Source: Mycobacterium florentinum
GTDB taxonomy: Bacteria > Actinomycetota > Actinomycetes > Mycobacteriales > Mycobacteriaceae
NCBI RefSeq assembly: GCF_010730355.1
Contig: NZ_AP022576.1
Span: 4,402,001 to 4,466,000, forward strand
DNA length: 64,000 nucleotides
Direction of reading: 5' to 3'
Below, one piece after another: positions 36,335-46,314 of the stretch. Made by a program: the position numbers and the translations under genes. The notes beneath the pieces were generated by a model. That model saw nothing but the letters and a program-made list of their open reading frames with translations, had not been told where the DNA came from and ran no database searches. The first letter of the stretch is position 1. Each line of letters opens with the position of its first letter.

Positions 36335-37360
36335 ATGACTACGCCAGATCCAGCCCAGGCGGGTTCGGGTGCGGTCGCGTCCTTTCCGGAGGCGCCAGTC
36401 GTACCCATCCGCCCATGGAAGGACGTCCAATCCCGCTTCGGCGACCGGATCTTTCGCAAGTTCGCGGAGGCTTCGGCGGTCCTGATCGCCGTCGTTGTGA
36501 CGGCGATCGGCGGGTTCCTACTGGTGCGCGCGATACCGGCGTTCAAGCGCAACCAAGAGGACTTCTTCACCTACCGCGGCAACTGGATCACCACCAACAC
36601 CTCGGCGATGCACTTCGGCATCCTCGATCTGCTACAGGTGACGGTGTTCATCTCGGTGTTCGCGCTGATCCTGGCCATGCCGGTCGCACTGGGTGTCGCC
36701 ATCTTCCTCACCCAGTACGCACCGCGGCGGCTTGCCGGGCCGCTGGCCTACATGGTTGATCTGCTGGCTGCGGTGCCCTCGATCATCTACGGCGTGTGGG
36801 GTCTTTATGTGCTGGCTCCGCAACTGAGCCCGGTCGCGGCCTGGCTGAATAAATCGCTGGGCTGGTGCTTCCTGTTCGCCGATGGCACCGCGTCGGCGTC
36901 CGGCGGCGGCACCATCTTCACCGGCGGGATCGTGCTGGCGGTGATGATCCTGCCGCTGATCACCGCGGTCACCCGCGAGGTGTTCGTGCAGACGCCGCAC
37001 GAGCAGATTGAGGCCGCGTTGGCGCTCGGTGCCACCCGCTGGGAGGTGGTCGCGACGACGGTGTTGCCGTTCGGGAGGTCCGGGTACATCAGCGGCGCGA
37101 TGCTGGGTCTTGGTCGCGCCCTGGGGGAGACGGTCGCGCTGCTGATCATCCTGCGCGGCACGCAAAAGGCGTTCGGCTGGTCGCTATTCGATGGTGGTTC
37201 GACCTTTGCAACCAAGATCGCCGCCACGGCATGGGAATTCAATGACCGGTACAAGGCCGGCGCCTATATCGCAGCGGGACTGGTGCTTTTCGTGCTGACC
37301 TTTGTGATCGATGCCGTGGCGCGTGGCGCCCTTGCCGGGACCAGGAAGCGGGGCCGATGA
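36335..37360 (+). CDS. pstC: phosphate ABC transporter permease PstC
   Basis: The product is 341 residues with six predicted membrane helices. The long cytosolic N-terminus is Pro/Ala-rich. The coupling segment EAALALGATRWEVVATTVLPFGRSG (the EAA motif) contacts PstB. It starts 48 bp after pstS, and its stop overlaps the pstA start (ATGA). Confidence 0.95.
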   Translation: MTTPDPAQAGSGAVASFPEAPVVPIRPWKDVQSRFGDRIFRKFAEASAVLIAVVVTAIGGFLLVRAIPAFKRNQEDFFTYRGNWITTNTSAMHFGILDLLQVTVFISVFALILAMPVALGVAIFLTQYAPRRLAGPLAYMVDLLAAVPSIIYGVWGLYVLAPQLSPVAAWLNKSLGWCFLFADGTASASGGGTIFTGGIVLAVMILPLITAVTREVFVQTPHEQIEAALALGATRWEVVATTVLPFGRSGYISGAMLGLGRALGETVALLIILRGTQKAFGWSLFDGGSTFATKIAATAWEFNDRYKAGAYIAAGLVLFVLTFVIDAVARGALAGTRKRGR

Positions 37361-38271
37361 CCTCGATCTTCGACCGGCCCCTCAAGGCGCGCACGCTATC
37401 CCGACTCAGTCGGCGCCGCCGTGCCTCGAACATCGTTGCGACGGTGTTGGTTTCGCTGTCGATGCTGATTGCGCTGGCGCCGCTGCTGTGGGTGCTGTGC
37501 GCGGTGATCGTCAAGGGCTTCAAGGCGGTCGCGTCCGCGTCGTGGTGGACACATTCGCAAGCGGGTACCACGCCGTTTCTGGCCGGGGGTGGCGCCTATC
37601 ACGCGATCGTCGGCACCCTGCTACAGGGATTGGTGTCCGCCGCGATTTCGGTCCCGATCGGTGTGATGCTCGCCATCTATTTGGTCGAGTACGGGGGTGG
37701 GACCAGACTCGGCAGGCTCGCGACATTCATGGTCGACATCCTGTCCGGTGTGCCATCAATTATTGCCGCATTGTTCATCTACGCGTCGTGTGTGGCCACG
37801 CTCGGCCTTGGCCGTTCGGGGTTCGCGGTGTCGTTGTCGCTGGTCCTGTTGATGCTGCCGGTGATTGAGCGGTCGACGGAGGAGATGCTGCGGATCGTTC
37901 CGGTTGATCTCCGCGAGGCCAGCTATGCGTTGGGCGTGCAGAAGTGGAAAACCATTGTCAGGGTGGTGATTCCGACCGGATTGTCGGGCATCGTCACCGG
38001 TATCATGCTGGCGCTGGCCAGAGTGATGGGCGAAACGGCTCCGCTGCTGATCCTGGTCGGCTATTCGCAGGCGATGAACTTCGACATCTTCAAGGGGTTC
38101 ATGGGGACGCTGCCTGGCATGATGTTCAACGAGACAGCGTCAGGCGCCGGCGTGAACCCTATTCCCACGGATCGACTCTGGGGAGCGGGGCTGACGCTGA
38201 TCGTGATGATCGCCGTGATCAACGTCGGTGCAAGGGTGGTCTCGATGATGTTTGCGCCCAAGAAGTCCTAG
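37357..38271 (+). CDS. pstA: phosphate ABC transporter permease PstA
   Basis: The product is 304 residues with six membrane helices. It has the EAA coupling loop ([20 protein letters not shown]) and the conserved [17 protein letters not shown] segment. It pairs with PstC to form the channel. The ATGA overlap with pstC implies coupled translation and equal stoichiometry. Confidence 0.95.
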   Translation: MTSIFDRPLKARTLSRLSRRRRASNIVATVLVSLSMLIALAPLLWVLCAVIVKGFKAVASASWWTHSQAGTTPFLAGGGAYHAIVGTLLQGLVSAAISVPIGVMLAIYLVEYGGGTRLGRLATFMVDILSGVPSIIAALFIYASCVATLGLGRSGFAVSLSLVLLMLPVIERSTEEMLRIVPVDLREASYALGVQKWKTIVRVVIPTGLSGIVTGIMLALARVMGETAPLLILVGYSQAMNFDIFKGFMGTLPGMMFNETASGAGVNPIPTDRLWGAGLTLIVMIAVINVGARVVSMMFAPKKS

Positions 38272-38284
38272 GGAGGAGTGCTGG

Positions 38285-39061
38285 GTGGCAAAGCGTTTGG
38301 ACTTGAAAGACGTCAACATCTACTACGGATCGTTTCAGGCGGTCACCGAGGTGACGCTGTCGATTCTGCCGCGCAGCGTGACGGCTTTCATCGGCGCGTC
38401 CGGCTGCGGCAAGACAACCGTGCTGCGGACCTTGAACCGGATGCACGAGGTCATCCCCGGTGCTCGCGTCGAGGGCACCGTGTTGCTCGACGACGAGAAC
38501 ATCTATGGCCCGGGTATCGACCCGGTGGGTGTTCGCCGGGCCATCGGCATGGTGTTCCAGCGGCCAAACCCGTTCCCCGCCATGTCTATTCGAGACAACG
38601 TGGTGGCGGGCCTGAAGCTGCAAGGGGTGCGTAATCGCAAGTTGCTGGACGAGATCGCCGAACACTCGCTGCGTGGCGCCAACCTGTGGGATGAGGTCAA
38701 GAACCGGCTGAACAGGCCCGGTGGAGGTCTATCCGGCGGACAGCAGCAGCGCTTGTGCATCGCCCGTGCGATCGCCGTGCAACCCGATGTGCTGCTGATG
38801 GACGAGCCGTGCTCCTCGCTGGACCCGATCTCGACGATGGCGATCGAGGAATTGATCAGCGAGTTGAAGCAGGACTACACGATCGTCATCGTCACGCACA
38901 ACATGCAGCAGGCCGCGCGCGTCAGCGATCACACGGCGTTCTTCAACCTGGAAGCCGCGGGAAAGCCCGGCCGGCTCATCGAGATCGACGACACCGAAAA
39001 GATCTTCTCCAATCCCTCGCAGAAGGCCACCGAGGACTACATTTCCGGTCGCTTCGGCTAA
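38285..39061 (+). CDS. phoT: phosphate ABC transporter ATPase
   Basis: The product is 258 residues from a GTG with GGGAGGAG upstream. It has Walker [13 protein letters not shown] signature LSGGQQQR and Walker [13 protein letters not shown], all intact, and ends EDYISGRFG. It is the PstB of the operon pstS-pstC-pstA-phoT. In M. tuberculosis phoT (Rv0820) has no adjacent permeases; here the complete set is present. It converges on phoY2. Confidence 0.97.
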   Translation: MAKRLDLKDVNIYYGSFQAVTEVTLSILPRSVTAFIGASGCGKTTVLRTLNRMHEVIPGARVEGTVLLDDENIYGPGIDPVGVRRAIGMVFQRPNPFPAMSIRDNVVAGLKLQGVRNRKLLDEIAEHSLRGANLWDEVKNRLNRPGGGLSGGQQQRLCIARAIAVQPDVLLMDEPCSSLDPISTMAIEELISELKQDYTIVIVTHNMQQAARVSDHTAFFNLEAAGKPGRLIEIDDTEKIFSNPSQKATEDYISGRFG

Positions 39062-39066
39062 GGCAT

Positions 39067-39735
39067 TTACGGCGTCGTGGTCGCCGTCTCGTCCTCGGGC
39101 AACTTGCCGGTCGCCTGGAAGATGACGCGCCTGGCCACCTCGACCGCGTGGTCGGCGAAGCGTTCGTAGAAACGGCCCAGCAGCGTCACGTCGACGGCCG
39201 CCGCGACGCCGTGCTTCCACTCGCGGTCCATCAGCACCGAGAACAAGTGCCGGTGCAGGTCGTCCATCGCGTCGTCTTCTTCGCGGATCCGGGCGGCCTT
39301 GTCCGGGTCGCGGGACAGCACTACCTCTTGCGCGCTGTTACCCAATTCGACTGCGACTCTGCCCATTTCAGCGAAATAGCCGTTGACCTCTTCTGGCAGC
39401 GCGTGCTGCGGATGGCGGCGGCGGGCAATCTTGGCGACGTGCAGCGCCAGCGCGCCCATCCGGTCGATGTCGGCCACCATCTGGATGGCGCTCACGATGG
39501 ACCGGAGGTCACCGGCCACCGGCGCCTGCAGCGCCAGTAGCACGAAGGCGCTCTCCTCGGCGCGAGCGCTCAGATCCGCGATCTCTTCGTGGCCAGAAAT
39601 CACCTGTTCGGCGAGGACGAGGTCGGCCTGCAGGAGTGCCTGGGTTGCCTTCTCCATGGCTACCCCTGCCAACCCGCACATCTCGCCCAGGCGCTCGGAC
39701 AAATCCGAGAGTTGCTCATGGTAGGCGGTCCGCAT
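39067..39735 (-). CDS. phoY2: PhoU-family phosphate signalling regulator
   Basis: The product is 222 residues, two three-helix PhoU repeats with the metal-binding E/DxxxD elements (for example [20 protein letters not shown]). PhoU proteins link Pst transport to the SenX3-RegX3 two-component system and influence persister formation in mycobacteria. It is convergent with phoT, 5 bp apart. Equivalent to Rv0821c. Confidence 0.95.
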   Translation of the reverse strand: MRTAYHEQLSDLSERLGEMCGLAGVAMEKATQALLQADLVLAEQVISGHEEIADLSARAEESAFVLLALQAPVAGDLRSIVSAIQMVADIDRMGALALHVAKIARRRHPQHALPEEVNGYFAEMGRVAVELGNSAQEVVLSRDPDKAARIREEDDAMDDLHRHLFSVLMDREWKHGVAAAVDVTLLGRFYERFADHAVEVARRVIFQATGKLPEDETATTTP

Positions 39736-39792
39736 GTCGCCAAGCCTACTGACTCGGCGTCGGAATCGGCGATCTACTGAAGCGAAATACGG

Positions 39793-41940
39793 TTATTCAC
39801 AGGTGGTATCGGCGGCGTTTGTCACCGTGAGGTCGTCCGGCAGTTTGGTGGGGGTACTGCCCGGGCTGCGGTCGATCTGGACGGACAGCGACGAGCCGCT
39901 GGGCGCCGGAGCGCCAACCGACTTGAAATCGGGGCCGAGCACCACCTGAACCACCTGCCCGTAGCCGGAGACCCGGGCGACCTTCGAATTGGCGAACGCC
40001 GACGCGACCGTCGCCGCCGCTTGCTCGTTGCCGGGAGAGAACAACACCGTCGTGGCGTTCACCGAACTCGGATAGTCGTCGGGTGACATGACGTTGAACC
40101 CGTTGTGCTTGAGCTGGCTGGTGGCGGTGGCGGCCAGCCCGCTCTGTGCCGTCGCATTGGAGACCCGCACGGTGACCTCGTCGGGCGAGGTCGTCGTCAC
40201 CTGTTCGCGCCGTGCCTCGGGTGCGGCGCTCGGCGGTGGTGCTGGTTTCTTGGTGGTGGGTGCGGTCGTCGGCCCCGACGTCGGCGTGGTCCCCAGGTTC
40301 TGCGCGTTCTGGTCGTTTTCCTCGGGCAGCGGATCGTCGTTGATGATCGCGTTGAAGAGCGCCTTCATGTCGGCCGTCCGCGGCGGCTCGTCGCCGTTCT
40401 GGTCGGTGACACCGGTGGGCACCGTGACGAACGTGAAGTGCCCGGCGGCCATCTTCTGCAGCGACTGGCCCAGCTGAACAAGGTCTTTGGTCTGGACGTT
40501 GTCCACGCGGCTGTTGCTGATGAACATGTTGACGACGTTGTTGAGCTTGTTGAGGTCGGTCAGCGTGTCCTCGGAGATCAGCGAACGCAGCAGCGACGAC
40601 AAGAACAATTGCTGGCGCTTGATGCGGCCGTAGTCGCCGTTGAACTCCGTCGTAACCTGGCGGGCCCGCACGTAGTTCAGCGCTGTTGGGCCATCGATGA
40701 CCTGGCGGCCCGAATGCTCGAGGACGGTGCCGAGTTCGTAGTCGTGCAGCGGTGTCTTGCTGCACACCTCGACACCGCCGAGCGCCTCGACCATCTTGGC
40801 GAATCCGGCGAAGTCGACGGCGATGAACCGGTTGATGCTCAAACCGGACAGCTTCTGGATTTCCTTCACCAGACATTTCGGGCCGCCGAAGGCGAACGCC
40901 GAGTTCAGTTTGGTCTCGGTGTAGACCATCTTAGAACCCCACGTCTTGGTCTTCTCGTCGTAGAGGGGTCCGTACTTTCCGGTATCGGGGTTCCAGGCTT
41001 CGCATTGCATGGGCGTGATCGCCAGATCGCGCGGGAACGAGACCGCCACCACGCGTTTGCGGTTCGCCGGAATGTTGACCAGCATCACGGTGTCCGACCG
41101 GGCGCCGCCGGCGTCCTCGGTGTCGCCGGCGCCCATGTCGGCGTTCTCGCCGGAGCGCGAGTCCATGCCTACGATCAGGAAGTCTTCATCGCCGTACTGC
41201 GCGCTGGGGTCGACGATGTCGCCGGAGTCCGGGTCGAGCGCGTTGACGACGTTGAGCCGGTGGTTTTTCGACGCGCTCCACTGCCACGCGCCACCGGTCA
41301 GGACCAGCGTCACCCCGGCACACAGCGCGGCCATCGAACGAACGGCCAGCAGGATCGGCCTACGCCGGGACGTGCGTTTCGGCGGCGAGTCCGCGGATTT
41401 CGGCCGGCGGGTGCGCTTCGGCTTGACCGGGCGCGACTCGGTCGGTTGCTCGACCGTCAGCTCGAGCTCGGGCTCGTCGCCGTTCGGGTAGTTCGTGAGC
41501 CCGAGATCGGGGACCTCGGAGACCACGTCAAGCGAGTAGGCCGGGGTATCGATGACCTGGGTGTCCTGCAGGTCGGCGAACATCTCCGGATCGGGTTCGG
41601 AGGGCTCGTCGTCGAGGGCCGCGCGGCGGTGACGGGTGCCGGTGCTGCTGGCGCCGACTTTGGCGATCAGATCGGCGACGCTGAGCGCGCCGGAGGCGTG
41701 GCTCCCGGCCCGCTCCGTGCCGCGGGCCGGCCGCTCGACAGGTTCGACGGGCCCGGCCCAGGCATCCTCGGGTGTCGGGGCGGGAGGCTCAATCTGCCAT
41801 CGGTGCACGCGGTCATCGCCGGGCGGTTCGGAGAATCGCTCCCACGGCGCGGCGCTGAGTGCGGCGGGCGAGGTCGTGGTGGCCGGATGGCGGTCGCGCT
41901 GGCCACGGCGAAGAGTGGCGTCTACCTCCCCGTCACCCAT
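39793..41940 (-). CDS. LytR-CpsA-Psr (LCP) family protein (Rv0822c-like)
   Basis: The product is 715 residues. A long disordered cytosolic region (about 1-195) ends in a basic stretch, one membrane helix lies near 200-225, the LCP domain follows (about 255-430, with SFPRDLAI, FGGPKCLVKEI and ALNYVRARQVTTEFNGDYGRI, then RQQLF), and a C-terminal LytR_C domain ends the protein. LCP enzymes ligate arabinogalactan to peptidoglycan. The Pro/Thr-rich stretch near residue 560-600 spans the two outer domains. Confidence 0.93.
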   Translation of the reverse strand: MGDGEVDATLRRGQRDRHPATTTSPAALSAAPWERFSEPPGDDRVHRWQIEPPAPTPEDAWAGPVEPVERPARGTERAGSHASGALSVADLIAKVGASSTGTRHRRAALDDEPSEPDPEMFADLQDTQVIDTPAYSLDVVSEVPDLGLTNYPNGDEPELELTVEQPTESRPVKPKRTRRPKSADSPPKRTSRRRPILLAVRSMAALCAGVTLVLTGGAWQWSASKNHRLNVVNALDPDSGDIVDPSAQYGDEDFLIVGMDSRSGENADMGAGDTEDAGGARSDTVMLVNIPANRKRVVAVSFPRDLAITPMQCEAWNPDTGKYGPLYDEKTKTWGSKMVYTETKLNSAFAFGGPKCLVKEIQKLSGLSINRFIAVDFAGFAKMVEALGGVEVCSKTPLHDYELGTVLEHSGRQVIDGPTALNYVRARQVTTEFNGDYGRIKRQQLFLSSLLRSLISEDTLTDLNKLNNVVNMFISNSRVDNVQTKDLVQLGQSLQKMAAGHFTFVTVPTGVTDQNGDEPPRTADMKALFNAIINDDPLPEENDQNAQNLGTTPTSGPTTAPTTKKPAPPPSAAPEARREQVTTTSPDEVTVRVSNATAQSGLAATATSQLKHNGFNVMSPDDYPSSVNATTVLFSPGNEQAAATVASAFANSKVARVSGYGQVVQVVLGPDFKSVGAPAPSGSSLSVQIDRSPGSTPTKLPDDLTVTNAADTTCE

Positions 41941-42165
41941 GTTCCATCCGCCTCCGAAGCTTCGATGCCGCCGTCAGTGATGTCCGTGCGCCACTTCAAC
42001 GCAACGCCGCGCTAACCGCGCTGCCACTTCGCTACCCGGTTGGGTCGCGCCGTAATCCATAGCCCCTGTGCAGCGGGTTAAACCAGCCGCCACCCAAGCG
42101 CAATCCAGCAAGTTCCACATGGTACTGACTTATCGCCGCCGACGCGATTTCGAGCGGGGTTCGGC

Positions 42166-43299
42166 TCAGCCGCCGGAGTGCATTACGTCGGCTCCGGCCG
42201 GAACCGTGCAGTCATCGGGGTCGTTGAGCCAACCTTCGGGCAGACAGACCCGGGCCGGTGAACCCTGCCGGCCTCGCGGCCCGGTCGCCGCCTCCGGGAA
42301 CTCGACGGTCCCGTCCAGCCGCTCCAGCAGGGCGTCGAGTTCGTCGAGCGTCTTGACCAGGGCCAGCTCGCGCCGCAAATCGGATCCGGCCGGGAAGCCG
42401 TGCAGATACCAGGCGACGTGTTTGCGGATGTCGCGCATGCCCTTGTCCTCGCCGAAATGCGCGGTGAGCAGCTCGCCGTGCCGGCGCACGATGTCGGTGA
42501 CCTCGCCGAGCGTCGGCGGGGTAGGGGCGGGGCCGCCGGTGAACGCGGCCGACAGTTCGGCGAACAGCCAGGGCCGGCCCAGGCAGCCGCGGCCGATGAC
42601 GACGCCGTCGCAGCCGGTGCTGGCCATCATGGTCAGCGCGTCGCTGGCGTCGTAGATGTCGCCGTTGCCGAGCACGGGGATCGTTTTCACGTGCTGCTTG
42701 AGCAGGGCGATCTGCTCCCAGTCGGCGGTGCCGGAGTAGCGCTGGGCGGCGGTGCGGGCGTGCAACGCGATCGCGGCCGCGCCTTCGGCTTCGGCGATGC
42801 GGCCGGCGTCCAGGTGCGTGTGGTGCTCGTCGTCGATGCCGATGCGGAATTTCACCGTCACCGGGATGTCGGTGCCTTCGGTCGCGCGCACCGCCGCGGC
42901 CACGATCTGGCCGAACAGCCTGCGCTTGAACGGCAGCGCCGCTCCACCGCCGCGCTTGGTGACCTTGGGCACCGGGCAGCCGAAGTTCATGTCGATGTGG
43001 TCGGCCAGGCCCTCGTCGGCGATCATCCTGGCCGCCGCGTAGGTGGTGGCCGGGTCGACGGTGTAGAGCTGCAGCGAGCGCGGCGATTCGTCCGGTGCGA
43101 ACGTCGTCATGTGCATCGTGACCGGATGCCGCTCGACGAGGGCGCGCGCGGTCACCATCTCGCAGACGTAGAGCCCGCTGACCGTGCCGACCTTCGACCG
43201 CTCGAGTTCACGGCACAGCGTCCGGAACGCAACGTTGGTCACGCCCGCCATAGGGGCCAGCACCACCGGGCTGGCGAGCGTGATGGGGCCGATGCGCAA
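42166..43299 (-). CDS. dus: tRNA-dihydrouridine synthase
   Basis: The product is 377 residues. It has an FMN-dependent TIM barrel starting IGPITLASPVVLAPMAGVTN. The catalytic cysteine is in MNFGCPVPKVTKRGGGAALP, and VIGRGCLGRPWLF binds the FMN phosphate. It reduces specific tRNA uridines. It starts 7 bp after desA1 and is likely co-transcribed. Which uridine it modifies is not determined. Confidence 0.95.
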   Translation of the reverse strand: MRIGPITLASPVVLAPMAGVTNVAFRTLCRELERSKVGTVSGLYVCEMVTARALVERHPVTMHMTTFAPDESPRSLQLYTVDPATTYAAARMIADEGLADHIDMNFGCPVPKVTKRGGGAALPFKRRLFGQIVAAAVRATEGTDIPVTVKFRIGIDDEHHTHLDAGRIAEAEGAAAIALHARTAAQRYSGTADWEQIALLKQHVKTIPVLGNGDIYDASDALTMMASTGCDGVVIGRGCLGRPWLFAELSAAFTGGPAPTPPTLGEVTDIVRRHGELLTAHFGEDKGMRDIRKHVAWYLHGFPAGSDLRRELALVKTLDELDALLERLDGTVEFPEAATGPRGRQGSPARVCLPEGWLNDPDDCTVPAGADVMHSGG

Positions 43300-43306
43300 G
43301 GCCGGG

Positions 43307-44329
43307 CTACCGGCGGCTCATCACGAGCTTGCCCGCGGTTTGGTGCAGCTCGTTCGCGGTGATCTTTTTGCCCGTACGCTCTTCTCGTTCGAGCTGGCGC
43401 CGCTTGGACACCTCGAACTTGTCGCAGGCCATCTCGAGTTCCTCGATCAGCAGCGCGAGGTCGTCGCGCAGCGCGGCGGCCTCGCCGGTGATGTCTTCAC
43501 GTTCGAAGAAGCGCCACTTCTTCAGCACCGGCAAGACGACCTCGTCGAGGTGGATGCGCGGGTCGTAGACGCCACCGACGGCGATGTACACGGCCTTGCG
43601 GCGGAACTCGGGTACCTGGAAACCGGGCATCTGGAAGTTGCGCAGGATCTTGTGCAGCGACCTCGTCGCCTGGTTGGGCGCGATCTCGAACCCGGCCTCG
43701 CTGACGTCGCGGTAGAAGATCATGTGCAGGTTCTCGTCGGCCGAGATCTTGCCCAGCAGCTGGTCAGCGATCGCCTCGTTGCAGGCCCGACCGGTATTGC
43801 GGTGCGAAATCCGGGTGGCCAGCTCCTGGAACGTGACGTAGATGACCGAATCGAACAGGCTCTCGGCGAACAGGTCATCGCGAACCTGGTGGTTCTGGCC
43901 CGGGCTGAAGCCCCGGTTGACCACCTCGATGCGCAGCTTCTCCAGCTCGACCGGGTCGACCGCGCGGGTCACCACCAGGTAGTCGCGCAGCGCGATGCCG
44001 TGCCGGTTCTCTTCGGCGGTCCAGCGGTTGACCCACGTGCCCCAGGGGCCGTCCAGGCCGAAGTTCATCGCGATCTCGCGGTGGTAGGAGGGCAGATTGT
44101 CTTCCGTCATCAGGTTCTGCACCATCGCCACCTGCGCGAGGTCGGAGAGCTGGCTCTGCTCGGGGTGCCAGTCCTGCCCACCGAGCGCGTAGAAGTTCTT
44201 GCCGTCCGACCACGGGATGTAGTCGTGCGGGTTCCAAGGCTTGTGCATGCTCAGGTGCCGGTTGAGGTACTTCTCAACGACCGGCTCGAGTTCGTGCAGC
44301 AGCTGCAGCTGGGTCAGCTCGCCTGACAT
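43307..44329 (-). CDS. desA1: acyl-ACP desaturase DesA1
   Basis: The product is 340 residues, a soluble diiron desaturase. Iron-ligand motifs are TAEENRHGIAL and SADENLHMIFY (ExxH twice). It introduces double bonds into meromycolic-acid precursors and is essential in mycobacteria. A perfect 8-4-8 inverted repeat lies about 81-100 bp upstream of the ATG and is a candidate regulator site. Equivalent to Rv0824c. Confidence 0.96.
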   Translation of the reverse strand: MSGELTQLQLLHELEPVVEKYLNRHLSMHKPWNPHDYIPWSDGKNFYALGGQDWHPEQSQLSDLAQVAMVQNLMTEDNLPSYHREIAMNFGLDGPWGTWVNRWTAEENRHGIALRDYLVVTRAVDPVELEKLRIEVVNRGFSPGQNHQVRDDLFAESLFDSVIYVTFQELATRISHRNTGRACNEAIADQLLGKISADENLHMIFYRDVSEAGFEIAPNQATRSLHKILRNFQMPGFQVPEFRRKAVYIAVGGVYDPRIHLDEVVLPVLKKWRFFEREDITGEAAALRDDLALLIEELEMACDKFEVSKRRQLEREERTGKKITANELHQTAGKLVMSRR

Positions 44330-44409
44330 CGCACCCCCAGTTATCTGTGCCTAATGGTTGCAGTCAATATATCTGTGTCGGCCAGTAGCATCAAGTTCCG
44401 CCCTGGGCG

Positions 44410-44429
44410 CGCCAAGTCACAACTTGGCG
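44410..44429. promoter_or_regulatory. inverted repeat in desA1 promoter region
   Basis: CGCCAAGTCACAACTTGGCG has perfect 8-bp arms around CACA. It is placed between the TetR gene end and desA1. It could be the operator of a desaturase repressor of the MadR type known to act on desA1, or a terminator of the TetR gene. Confidence 0.5.
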
Positions 44430-44455
44430 AATTTGTGCAGGTACGGCAAAGGCCG

Positions 44456-45067
44456 TTACTCGGATACCCCGTCGAGCGGCGGTACATACGGGGCTGCCGT
44501 GTTGAAAAGCATGTTCACGCAGTAATCGATGAACTGCTTGCGGGTGGCGCCGAGCTGCCTGTTCAGGTAAGCGGTGAACAGGCTGGTCAGACCGCCGACC
44601 AGGCTGGTGGCGATCATCTTCTGCAGCACGGGATCGCCGATGTTGGACAGCTTTTTCTGCAGCAGGTCGATGAAGCTGGGCATCCACTCGGCGCCGGACT
44701 GGGTCAGGATCGGCTCGACGGCCGGCGCCAGGAGCAGCACCCGCCCGCGCACCGGGTCGTCGACCATCAGCTCGACGAACTGCTCGACCGCTTCCCGCGG
44801 GGTGTCCGCCGAGGTGAGGGTCGTCATGGCCCGCGCGCACACATCGTCGTACACCGCCCGCACGAATTCGTCGCGGTCGGAAAAGCTCTCGTAGAAATAC
44901 CGTTCGGTGAGCGCGGCCTTGCGGCAAACGGCCCGGACGGTCAGCGCGGGCCCGCGCTCGCTGCCCAGCAATTGCACGCCGGCGGCGATGAGATTGTCGC
45001 GTCGGAGGGCGTGGCGACTCTCCAGGGGGACCCCTGACCAACGGCCCCGTCGTTGACCGGACTGCAC
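44456..45067 (-). CDS. TetR family transcriptional regulator (Rv0825c-like)
   Basis: The product is 203 residues from GTG 45067 (AGGAG just upstream). An in-frame TTG at 45106 would add 13 residues but has no ribosome site. The HTH is RRDNLIAAGVQLLGSERGPA followed by RKAALTERYFYESFSDRDEF. It is divergent from the DUF2236 oxygenase gene 68 bp away and upstream of desA1, so it may regulate either. Confidence 0.88.
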   Translation of the reverse strand: MQSGQRRGRWSGVPLESRHALRRDNLIAAGVQLLGSERGPALTVRAVCRKAALTERYFYESFSDRDEFVRAVYDDVCARAMTTLTSADTPREAVEQFVELMVDDPVRGRVLLLAPAVEPILTQSGAEWMPSFIDLLQKKLSNIGDPVLQKMIATSLVGGLTSLFTAYLNRQLGATRKQFIDYCVNMLFNTAAPYVPPLDGVSE

Positions 45068-45135
45068 ATCGCTCCTAAGCTTTGAAATGACAACGCACGT
45101 AGTCAAAATTTCGGCTAGCTACAGGAAACCCAACA

Positions 45136-46200
45136 GTGACCAAACATACGTCCGCAGCCTGCCCCCTGACCAGCGCCGAAGCTGGTAGCGACGCGACCAC
45201 TTTCGGCGAGTTGGCAATTTCTGATCATGCTACCGATGGGGTCGCCGGCGGGTGTCCCGCCTCTCCGTTGGGGTATCAGGCACCGCCGATGCCGCTCGGT
45301 CCGGATTCGCTGACGTGGCGCTACTTCGGGGATTGGCGTGGCATGTTGCAGGGGCCCTGGGCGGGTTCCATGCAGAACATGCATCCGCAGCTGGGCGCGG
45401 CGGTGATGGACCACTCGACGTTCTTCCGGGAGCGCTGGCCGCGGCTGCTGCGGTCGTTGTATCCGATCGGTGGGGTTGTTTTCGACGGGGACCGGGCTCC
45501 GGTCACCGGCGCCGAGGTGCGCGACTATCACGTCGAAATCAAGGGTGTTGACGAGCAGGGCCGCCGCTACCACGCGCTGAATCCCGATGTCTTCTACTGG
45601 GCGCACGCCACCTTCTTCGTCGGGACTATCCATGTGGCAGAACGGTTTTGCGGCGGGCTGACCGAGGCGCAGAAGCGCCAGCTGTTCGACGAACACATCG
45701 ACTGGTACCGGATGTACGGCATGAGCATGCGGCCAGTGCCGGCGTCCTGGGAGGAATTCCAAGTTTATTGGGATCACATGTGCCGCAACGTGTTAGAGAA
45801 CAACGAGGCGGCGCGTGCGGTGCTGGATCTGACCGAGCTGCCCAAACCGCCGTTTGCCCGAAAGGCTCCGGACTGGCTGTGGGCGGCACAACGCAAACTG
45901 CTGGCCCCGTTCTTCGTCTGGTTCACCGTCGGCCTCTACGATCCGCCGGTACGCCGGCTGATGGGTTACCAGTGGTCGCGCCGCGACGAATGGCTGCATC
46001 GGCGCCTCGGAGACCTGGTACGCCTCGTATTCGCCTGTGTGCCAGCGCGATTCCGCAAACATCCGCGGGCCAGGGCCGGTTTGGATCGTGCGTCTGGACG
46101 GATTCCCGCCGACGCGCCACTCGTGCACACGCCGGCGCGTAACCTGCCGCCGATGGACGAGCGCGAGAACCCAATGCATTACTGCCCCAAGGTTTCCTAG
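45136..46200 (+). CDS. DUF2236 / MpaB-type oxygenase family protein (Rv0826-like)
   Basis: The product is 354 residues. It carries the ER-bound oxygenase MpaB/DUF2236 fold with conserved segments YFGDWRGMLQGPWAGSMQNM, FYWAHATFFVGTIH and HIDWYRMYGMSMRPVP. Related proteins (latex-clearing protein type) use a haem. Whether this one binds haem is inferred. The GTG start is used. It is probably controlled by the divergent TetR protein. Confidence 0.87.
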   Translation: MTKHTSAACPLTSAEAGSDATTFGELAISDHATDGVAGGCPASPLGYQAPPMPLGPDSLTWRYFGDWRGMLQGPWAGSMQNMHPQLGAAVMDHSTFFRERWPRLLRSLYPIGGVVFDGDRAPVTGAEVRDYHVEIKGVDEQGRRYHALNPDVFYWAHATFFVGTIHVAERFCGGLTEAQKRQLFDEHIDWYRMYGMSMRPVPASWEEFQVYWDHMCRNVLENNEAARAVLDLTELPKPPFARKAPDWLWAAQRKLLAPFFVWFTVGLYDPPVRRLMGYQWSRRDEWLHRRLGDLVRLVFACVPARFRKHPRARAGLDRASGRIPADAPLVHTPARNLPPMDERENPMHYCPKVS

Positions 46201-46314
46201 CTCGCAATCTCGGCGCGGTCGATCGCCTGGGGTAGTCCCGACAGGCCCGGGTGCCGGGGCTGTGGTAATAACTAGCTAGTCTATGTTTGTTTGTGATTGG
46301 GACTAGGGAGCAAT

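Noticed and set aside
40105..42015. Long plus-strand open frame opposite the LCP gene
   Set aside because: No domains and no ribosome site; the LCP protein on the other strand explains the sequence.
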